From assembly GCA_943704525.1 (NCBI GenBank), contig CALSCQ010001568.1:1-38116 (forward strand): DNA of 38,116 nucleotides, given 5' to 3'. This document shows positions 31,801-38,116 of the stretch, piece after piece. The notes below the pieces were generated by a model. That model searched no databases. It was not told the origin of the DNA and saw only the letters and a list, made by a program, of their open reading frames with translations. The position numbers and the translations under genes were made by a program. Position 1 is the first letter of the stretch, and every line of letters starts with the position of its first letter. Source of the stretch: Pigoraptor vietnamica. Taxonomy: Eukaryota > Opisthokonta > Filasterea.

Positions 31801-32330
31801 CCTGCGGGAGAAGGCTCGAGTGGCTCCACGCAGGGCGCCACGCGACTAGGACGTCCGCTTTCTCTGTTCGCCGTCGTCCTTGAGATTGAGCCGTCTCGAC
31901 TTCCGGCGTGTTTTCTCTCGCGAGACGCAGCGAAGCTTCTCGTGTCACGTGACTTCCTGTCCGGCCTCATCTTCCAGTTCTGCAACATGGTGGACGCATA
32001 CGCGGCCGTGTCGGGCTCGGAGTGCATCTCGAACGGAGTCGCACGGGTAGGCATTTTCCGTCGCTCATGTGGCACGCTTTTCGCATTGTTTGTACGCCAT
32101 GTGCGGATGGCTGATTTTGTCCCTCTGTTTTTGCTTTGCAGGAGTTTTCGTTTCCGCGGACCATCGCTGCCATTTCGGCGTTTGTCGAGCGCATTTGCGC
32201 TTCTGCGCCGCGCGGTGCTCTTGCGGCGCTCACGCCCTCCGATTTGGACCGGACAGCGCGTCTGGACGCGCGCCTTGCCTCTGCTCTGCGTGCGCGCCTG
32301 TCTGCCGGGAATGCGGATAGGTCCCGGTAA
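25846..32330 (+). CDS. FANCA: FANCA homologue, Fanconi anaemia core-complex scaffold
   Basis: Ten exons keep phase to give 1,655 aa: 25846-25990, 26185-26253, 26517-26672, 26858-26959, 27075-27300, 27476-27844, 27921-28474, 28748-28842, 28984-32046, 32142-32330. Human FANCA (1,455 aa) aligns colinearly. VGSACFAALVAQSRDLGIPY (exon 4) matches the human IGSALQDQASRLGVPV region. ELEAWADAVV...VFPAYSDWV (exon 7) matches LLEDWVARLM...AFLSYADWF. Exon 9 VPKNVLEMSVFARERYRRVF, LPALLAP, RTAFIAALERAGKIP matches [42 protein letters not shown]. The C-terminus LIFQFCNMVDAY...FPRTIAAISAFVERI...LTPSDLDR also matches. QRKRARV in exon 1 looks like a nuclear signal. FANCA dimerises and builds the E3 core complex that monoubiquitinates FANCD2-FANCI at DNA crosslinks. 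The protein is alpha-solenoid throughout. The exon 5 donor (27300 or 27358) is the least certain junction. Confidence 0.87.
28621..28731 (+). repeat. 37-bp tandem repeat, three copies, in FANCA intron 7
   Basis: Units starting AGGNCTTTGCTTCTGCTRAC begin at 28621, 28658 and 28695 and end in CACACATTYTA(G). The array sits just upstream of the acceptor at 28747. Confidence 0.9.
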
Positions 32331-32372
32331 CGGAATATACTTGAGAGTAAGCCTTTCCCAGCGCAGACTTGT

Positions 32373-34449
32373 TTATCCCCCTCGAGATTCCCGAAGCGAC
32401 CGACCCTTCTCCTCCAGCCGCATCACCTGCGTCTCCAGCCAGTGGAGGCGCCATGCGCTGCGGTGTGGCACGTCCCCGCCGTGCTGCCGCGCGAGGTGCG
32501 CAACAAAATCGTCCAACTTTTCGCCGTCCGCCGTTGGGAAGGCCGGTCGCCACAGGCAAGGCTTTGCACCGTCCGGATTGCAGCGCTCTCGCTCGCAGCT
32601 GCGTATGTGCACGCGTCGTTAGTTTCAAAGGGCATCCCTCTGAGTGTAGCACTCGCGATCACCCGGCATACCTTCCCTGAAGGAGTACTGTGAGGTCCTG
32701 CGCATCCACGCAGAGGGGATCCAGCGCACCGCACTTCTCTTCCGCGCTGCCTTTGAACGCGACTCCTAATGAGGTGAGGCGTTCGTGGAGCTTTCGCGCA
32801 CACTCGCTCGTGTCGTCGCCGTACACAAGAGACAGCACGTCGCGCGCCATGGCGGTTTTCTCGGCCATTGCTACGGCGGTGCCTCTTGTCATCTTCGCGT
32901 TGGCGTTCGTCTTATCGAAAGGGACGGCGACGTGAGAAGAAAGAGAAGGTGCGTAAGCGTTAGTGGTGGGTGGAAGAGGCATACGACGGGAAATGGGTAT
33001 TCAAGCGTAAAGGATGTCTGTGTGTGTGTGTGTGTGTGCGCGCGCGCCTATTGGGTGTGAGAGAATGCAAGCTCCGCACAATGCAACTCGAACCTCCATC
33101 ACCCAAGGCTGCATGTTCGCATCAATGATGACGTCCACTCCAAACACGGCGTAGCTGTGGCTGTTGTCTGGGACCGCGCCACCGCCCCCCCTCTCTTTTC
33201 TGAACATCGCCGCCTCGTACGACAGGAACACGCGCGCAATCGCAGAGCGCACGCGTGCGAACAGGGCGTCCACGTCGTGTCCCCTTGCTGCGAAGTACTT
33301 GCGCAACTGTCCAAACGTGCGGTCGAGCTCCGTAATGTCGCGATGCTCGTATTTCGAATCGTGATTCGTGAGAAACTGCAGCGGATCGAGAGAAGTCGCG
33401 TTGGCGGCCGTGTCGTAGTCTTTTGCTGCGAGCAGCGCGAGGCCGGCGTCGTGCACGTAAACCCGCAACGGCGCAACGGACGTCACGAGAACGTACGTGC
33501 GAAGGTCGAATTTCTGCGATTCGACGAGGAGGGGCGGGTGCAACAGGGGCATGGCGACGCCCTCGGACGCCGCCCGCTCTCCCTCGAGGAGGTCGTTGAA
33601 CGAGTCGACGACGAACGACCCCTGCCCGCTGTGCCTGTCGGCCGCCTTCACCAGCCACGCCTGTCCGCGCACGAATGGCCATGCGCCGTTCGACGCACTC
33701 GCCGCAGCGCGCATCTTGTTACGCTCGCCGGGCAGTATGTAACACGGGAAGAAGAAACTGCGGGCGTCCGCGAGGTCGTGCGAAGCGTCGGCCTCACGGT
33801 CTGGCGCGGGCGCAGGTCGTTGCGGCACGAACCCGTCAATCGCCGACATCATCGTCTCGCAAAAGTAGTCCTTTCCGATGCGCACGTCCGGCGCAAGGCC
33901 CCGCAGCGCAGACACGCGCACGTGCGGAGGGAGCGCATCGTACTCCGCGTCCGTCATACACTCCTGGTGGCCGTTTTCCGTTTTGCTCACGCACTTGACC
34001 ATCACGCCGACGACAGCGAGGCCTCCGCGCACCAATGGATATAACTTGGTCTGCGGGTCGCGATCGACGCGGAGCCCAACGCTCCTCCCGACGTCGGTGT
34101 AGAGGCTGTGGTACATATCGGCCCAGGCTGGGTGGCTCCGAACAACCGCAATGCGCTGCGCAAGCGGCGGCATGGCAGAAGCGCGCGCATCAACGGCGCT
34201 CGTGAGAAAGTCCAACATATTATCACGCTGAGTGGTTCGCCGTTGCAATTCGTCGAAATTGTCTCGCGTAGTGGAGCCTGCATCGCCTTGTGCGCTTATC
34301 ACAGCCAAATCGGCGCTGTCAGCGGCTCCCTCAGGTACTGGAGACCTCAGCCGCTTCGAGTGCCATATTGCGAACACGACGGCGAATACGAATATGACCG
34401 TCAACACGCGCAAACGTCGCGACCCGCAAAACAACCTCGTCAAAGGCAT
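32373..34449 (-). CDS. Tubulin-tyrosine-ligase-like (ATP-grasp) protein with N-terminal membrane anchor, copy B
   Basis: Minus-strand exons 34449-33094, 32910-32672, 32598-32373 give 606 aa with the same intron positions and phases as copy A. ATG at 34449 (MPLTRLFCGSRRLRVL) leads into a membrane segment (VLTVIFVFAVVFAIW). The core has GQAWLVKAADRHSGQGSFVV, KFDLRTYVLVTSVAPLRVYV, FLTN and YAVFGVDVIIDANMQPWVME|TNAN. The tail keeps SCERERC and CLWRPAFPTADGEK. Central and last-exon segments are almost identical to copy A at DNA level, while residues before VVGVMVKCVSK and around 33200-33450 differ strongly. Its stop codon lies 42 bases from that of the convergent FANCA gene. Exon 2 uses an AAG acceptor (GATAAG), weaker than most here. 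Substrate unknown. Confidence 0.85.
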
Positions 34450-34882
34450 GTTTAAAGGCGCCGGGCGGCCTGCAGTCGGGCACTGAGACCCGCCGCGGCG
34501 CCGGCCCCACTCGGCGCGGACGGCAACTCTGAACGGTCGGCTCCGGACACACGGCGTGAGCCACTGCAGCCCTCCACTTGTGCAAGTAGTAAGAGAATGC
34601 CAATCGCGCGACTTATAGGACAAAGGACGCCCGTTACTTCGACGAAGTTTTGAGTTCCCGTGTTCCAGGCTTCGCCCAAGCCGTTAGGACTGACGTTGCA
34701 GCGTGCCCAGACACACGGTGTGTCTGCCAGAGAATGTTCCGGGCAGGTTACCAATTGATAGATCACGTGATTGCACGTGAGAGTCCCCACGTGTTGAAAG
34801 TGTTCAGCGCATGACCGTTGAAGTGGACTGCGCTCTTCTTTCTCGCAGCCCTTTGCGCCGAGAGAGACAAAGGCCACAGAAA
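34450..34882. promoter_or_regulatory. Divergent intergenic region, TTL-like copy B and GNL3L
   Basis: 433 bases between head-to-head start codons. I see no gene. Promoters of both genes are expected here from orientation alone. Confidence 0.35.
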
Positions 34883-37800
34883 ATGGTCAAGAAGAGCACA
34901 AGTGGGTCGCTTGTCCCATGTGGCTCCCGCCTTTAGCGAGTCTGCTCTATCACGTGTCAACTCTGTAGTGATCCCTCACGCGCACGCTTGTGTGTCGCAA
35001 TGGGAATGCGACGATTGCTGCCGCTGATCTCCCGTCTCTCGTTGCATGGCTTGCGCAGAGTCGAAAAGCAAGCGCCAATCGGCGTCTCGCCGTTACAAGA
35101 ACATCAAAAATGCGAAGGAGAAGGACCGCAAGGCACGCAAGGAGGCGCGCCAGAACCCAAAGTCTGGCAAGGCCGGTGAGTCTGTGACCCTGATGGGTTC
35201 GATTCCAGCTTCGTTCGCTGGGTCCGTGACTGGTGTGCATGGCGGCGTGAGCTCCATTTCCAGCTTAGTTTAAGCCTTATGTCTGTGGCTAGTGTGCGCG
35301 GCGGCGTGGGTTCGATTCCAGCTTCGTTCGCTGGGTCCGTGACTGGTGTGCATGGTGGCGTGAGATCCTTTTCCAGCTTAGTTTAAGCATTATGTCGTGG
35401 CTAGTGTGCGCGGCGGTGTGGGTTCGATGCCAGCTTCGTTCAACTGCTGAGTCTGTGGGTAGTGTGCATGGCGTGCGTGGGTTCGATTCCAGCTTCGTTC
35501 AACTTTTCTCCAGTCGATCTCTTCGAAGAGAAAGGTCATGCATTGTGATTAATGGCGAGTGTGTAATGTGTTGCAGTCAAGAAGGACCCCGGCATCCCCA
35601 ACCTCTGGCCGTTCAAGGAGCAGGTGCTGCGACAGATTGAGGAGCGGAAGGAAAAGCTGGCGGCTGACAAGGAGCGTGCGAAGGCATGTGAAACACTGCG
35701 ACGTGCCGTGTTACTCGAGTGATCGGCGAAGATGCCGAAGAGATCTGCAGTGTGTTGAATTGATTTGGGTGCGCTGGGAAAAGTTTGGTCTGAATTGTCT
35801 GTGCATTTTTTTTCTGGCGCTCGCAGGAGGCGCGGCGTCGTCTTGTGGAGAAGGCGCGCGTGACGGACCTTTCCAAGATGACGAGGGACGCCGAGAAGAG
35901 GGCGAACGAGTTTGCGCGCACGCACAGCGACTCGGTGGAGGTACTGTACCTGCATTATATGTGTCCATGTCTACGGCGGCAGTGCTGTTGGTTTGAAATA
36001 ATCACACTCGCGAGTTCGTGCTTGTTCGTCGCTTTCACGCGAACTTACAACACACTCACACTCACACTCACACTCACACTCACGCCTTTGCGATATCCAC
36101 GCACGTGATCGTGCACAGCGCGTGATTGGCGCCGGTGGCAAGGGCGGCCGATCGCTCGACAACTCGCGGCGCGCGTACTACAAGGAGTTCCGCAAGGTCG
36201 TGGACTCTGCTGACGTCATTCTCGAGGTGCTTGACGCGCGCGACCCCCTCGGGTGCCGGTGTCCCGAGATTGAGCGCGCGATTATGGCGATGGGAACCAA
36301 CAAGAAGATTGTGCTCGTCATGAACAAGGTCGGTTGCGTGTGTGCCGGCCTTTGCTGTCGTGGGGTAGTGGACTGGCGCCGTCTCTCTGAGATTTGTGCT
36401 TGTTTCTGCGGCCGTGGGATAATGGTCTGGCGCTTTCAAGTTTTGGGGAAGACTCGATGGGTGTTCACGCCGTTTCTATTGAATTGGTGTCTCTGTTGGT
36501 CGTTCTCCGCTGTACGAGTAACCTATACGTGCCTTCATTCGTTTGCGAGTGCTGTTTTCATTACTGTTTCCTCAAAACCCACATCCTTTGCGCAGGTCGA
36601 TCTCGTTCCCCGTGAAGTCGCCGAGCAGTGGCTTGGAATCCTCAGGCGCGAACTGCCGACGATTGCGTTCAAGGCGTCCACGCAGTCGCAGCGCGGTCAC
36701 CTCGCGCAGTCGACCGTGCCGAGTGAGTGCAACCCCTCTGTGTGTCTGCACGTGACATGCCGTCGAGAGTAGTTTCTACGTGTTGTTGATAGTGCAATCT
36801 CCGGCCTTGCTCTCTATCGGATGCCATCTGCCACATTATTTGCCCCATGGGACCGTCCGTGTGCCTCAACCACCCGTTATTCTTCACCGCTCCCTTGCGA
36901 GTTTAACACTTAGCCCTTCGTCTTCGTTTCACCCTTACGACCGTCCTTAGTCGCAACACTTCCTCTCCATATTACCCCTTGCGCCCGTCCTTGGTTTTAA
37001 TTGCCCCTTTCCCTCGCGTCATTCGCAGCGTCCCTCGCGACCGACCAGCTGTTGACGTCAAGCGAGTGCATTGGCGCGGACGCTCTCGTGAAGCTGCTCA
37101 AGAACTACTGCAGGAACGTCGACATCAAGACGGCGATCACGGTGAGCATGTTCAGCCCTTTCCTTCCGCCTGTTCTTCTCATTTCTTCGCTGTCAGATGT
37201 CGTTGTCTCTGTTCTGCCTCAGTGCTGGCTCATTCTCTCTATGTTTCTCCTGCAAGTCGGTGTTGGCTCTTCGATGGTTGGCCACTGACTCTGACGCTCG
37301 TGTTTGCAGGTGGGCGTTGTGGGATATCCGAATGTCGGAAAGAGCTCTCTCATCAACAGCCTCAAGCGAACACGCGCCGTGAACGGTACGCCCAGCATGC
37401 CAGCGGCTTGCACGTCGATTACCCTTTTGTGCCTGTTGCTAGCTGCGTTCGGTGTGCTCGTGTAGGAGTTGTGGCGCGCACATCCATTACGCTCCGTGAT
37501 GCTGGCTTCACTTGGTGTGGGATTCGTTTTCGTTGTGTGTATTCTCGATGTACGTCACGCTTGACTCGTTCACTGACGGTCGGTATCTTTTTGCCGCAGT
37601 GGGTCCCACGCCCGGCGTGACGAAGCAGGCGCAGCTCATCCATCTCGACAAGCACATCCGACTCCTCGATTGCCCAGGAATCGTCTTCCCCTCGGGGAGC
37701 TCCGAGAGCGACATTGTGCTTAGGTACAGCGCTGTGGGACCTCGCAAGGGAACGAGCGTGTATGTGCGTGTATGCGTGTGTGCGTGTGTGCGTGTGTGCG

Positions 37801-38028
37801 TGGTAAGCGCGTACTGTGTGCGTACAAGTTGTTCGTATGTGTCTGACGTGTTTGAACGTCAGGAATTGCGTCAAGGTCGAGCAGCTTGAGGACCCCGTGA
37901 CCCCCGTTGGCATCATTCTCCGCCGCTGCGCCCCCGAGCAGATCATGGAGCTGTATGGCGTCCCCGCATTCAACGACCACAACGAGTTTCTCGTGCACCT
38001 CGCGCGGAAGCAGGGCAAGCTCAAGAAG
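34883..38028 (+). CDS. Nucleostemin/GNL3L-type circularly permuted GTPase (partial, runs off right edge)
   Basis: Nucleolar GTPase of the Nug1/Grn1/GNL3 family needed for 60S ribosome biogenesis. Exons: 34883-34901, 35059-35175, 35577-35683, 35827-35940, 36119-36328, 36596-36722, 37029-37141, 37310-37385, 37600-37723, 37863-38028, with a donor at 38029. This gives 391 aa so far. The basic start [20 protein letters not shown] is the nucleolar-targeting Grn1 domain, then [20 protein letters not shown] and a coiled coil. The GTPase motifs come in permuted order: [20 protein letters not shown] and [11 protein letters not shown]4 MNK|VD (split by an intron), KASTQ (G5), G1 [17 protein letters not shown]2 TPGVT, G3 [14 protein letters not shown] and SLKRTRAV favour GNL3L/Grn1 over nucleostemin itself. 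Exon 1 is only 19 bases, and intron 3 appears to begin with GC rather than GT. Confidence 0.92.
35194..35515 (+). repeat. 112-113 bp tandem repeat carrying B-box-like GGTTCGATTCC
   Basis: Copies begin with TGGGTTCGATTCCAGCTTCG at 35194, 35307, 35419 (one mismatch) and 35478, with spacing 113, 112 and 59, so the third is shortened. Each begins with GGTTCGATTCC, the RNA polymerase III B-box consensus, and is preceded by TGGCTAGTGTG (A-box-like). All lie in GNL3L intron 2 (35176-35576). Confidence 0.9.
36052..36083 (+). repeat. (CACACT)n short tandem repeat in GNL3L intron 4
   Basis: Five or so CACACT units in a row, 35 bases upstream of the exon 5 acceptor at 36118. Confidence 0.85.
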
Positions 38029-38116
38029 GTCCGTGGCGCTGTGACGCAGACTGGGTGTTGTTGTTGTGTGCCGGTGACCTTTGTGCAGTGTCCAGTGGAC
38101 GCAAGAGGGAGGGGGG

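Noticed and set aside
28938-32233. Several 75-260 codon frames on the minus strand opposite FANCA
   Set aside because: They are high-GC shadows of the long FANCA exon, low in hydrophobic order and without conserved motifs.
35194-35515. True tRNA genes at the GGTTCGATTCC copies
   Set aside because: No acceptor stem, anticodon arm or full T-stem could be paired by eye around any copy.

Overview
This window is nuclear DNA of a GC-rich, intron-rich unicellular eukaryote. Spliceosomal introns (mostly GTGNGT/GTANGT...YAG, about 60-490 bp) interrupt nearly every gene. Gene content (a receptor tyrosine kinase with an HRDLAARN loop, SLC44, NFKBIL1, HTATIP2 and FANCA homologues) fits a holozoan or an animal-related protist (choanoflagellate, filasterean, apusomonad or similar). 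I cannot name the species. Introns carry many microsatellites and minisatellites.

Layout, left to right. 205-6274 (-): receptor tyrosine kinase with a long beta-helix ectodomain, running off the left edge. 6573-8584 (+): LAS1 pre-rRNA endonuclease. 8932-10621 (+): HTATIP2/TIP30-like short-chain oxidoreductase. 10820-11248 (-): short F-box protein with a decayed LRR tail. 11534-12133 (+): macro-domain protein. 12671-13183 (+): 5' fragment of a class V aminotransferase. 13512-15202 (+): NFKBIL1. 15.2-16.9 kb: AT-richer stretch with two unrecognised minus-strand open frames. 16920-22748 (+): 16-exon choline-transporter-like SLC44 gene. 23240-25502 (+) and 32373-34449 (-): two tubulin-tyrosine-ligase-like paralogues in inverted orientation. 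25846-32330 (+): between them, a 10-exon gene whose 1,655-residue product aligns end to end with FANCA, the scaffold subunit of the Fanconi anaemia core complex. 34883 to the right edge (+): nucleostemin/GNL3L-type GTPase.

Exon models were built by hand. For every plus-strand multi-exon gene and for the TTL pair I found one set of splice sites that keeps phase throughout, which is strong internal support. Two genes (LAS1, GNL3L) belong to ribosome biogenesis. FANCA, and perhaps the macro-domain protein, point to DNA repair. I see no operon-like logic otherwise. The most noteworthy items are the protist FANCA, the inverted TTL pair flanking it with patchy near-identity (gene conversion), the beta-helix receptor kinase, a possible PCNA-binding motif in the macro protein, and an aminotransferase fragment lying in frame with NFKBIL1 across a GT microsatellite.
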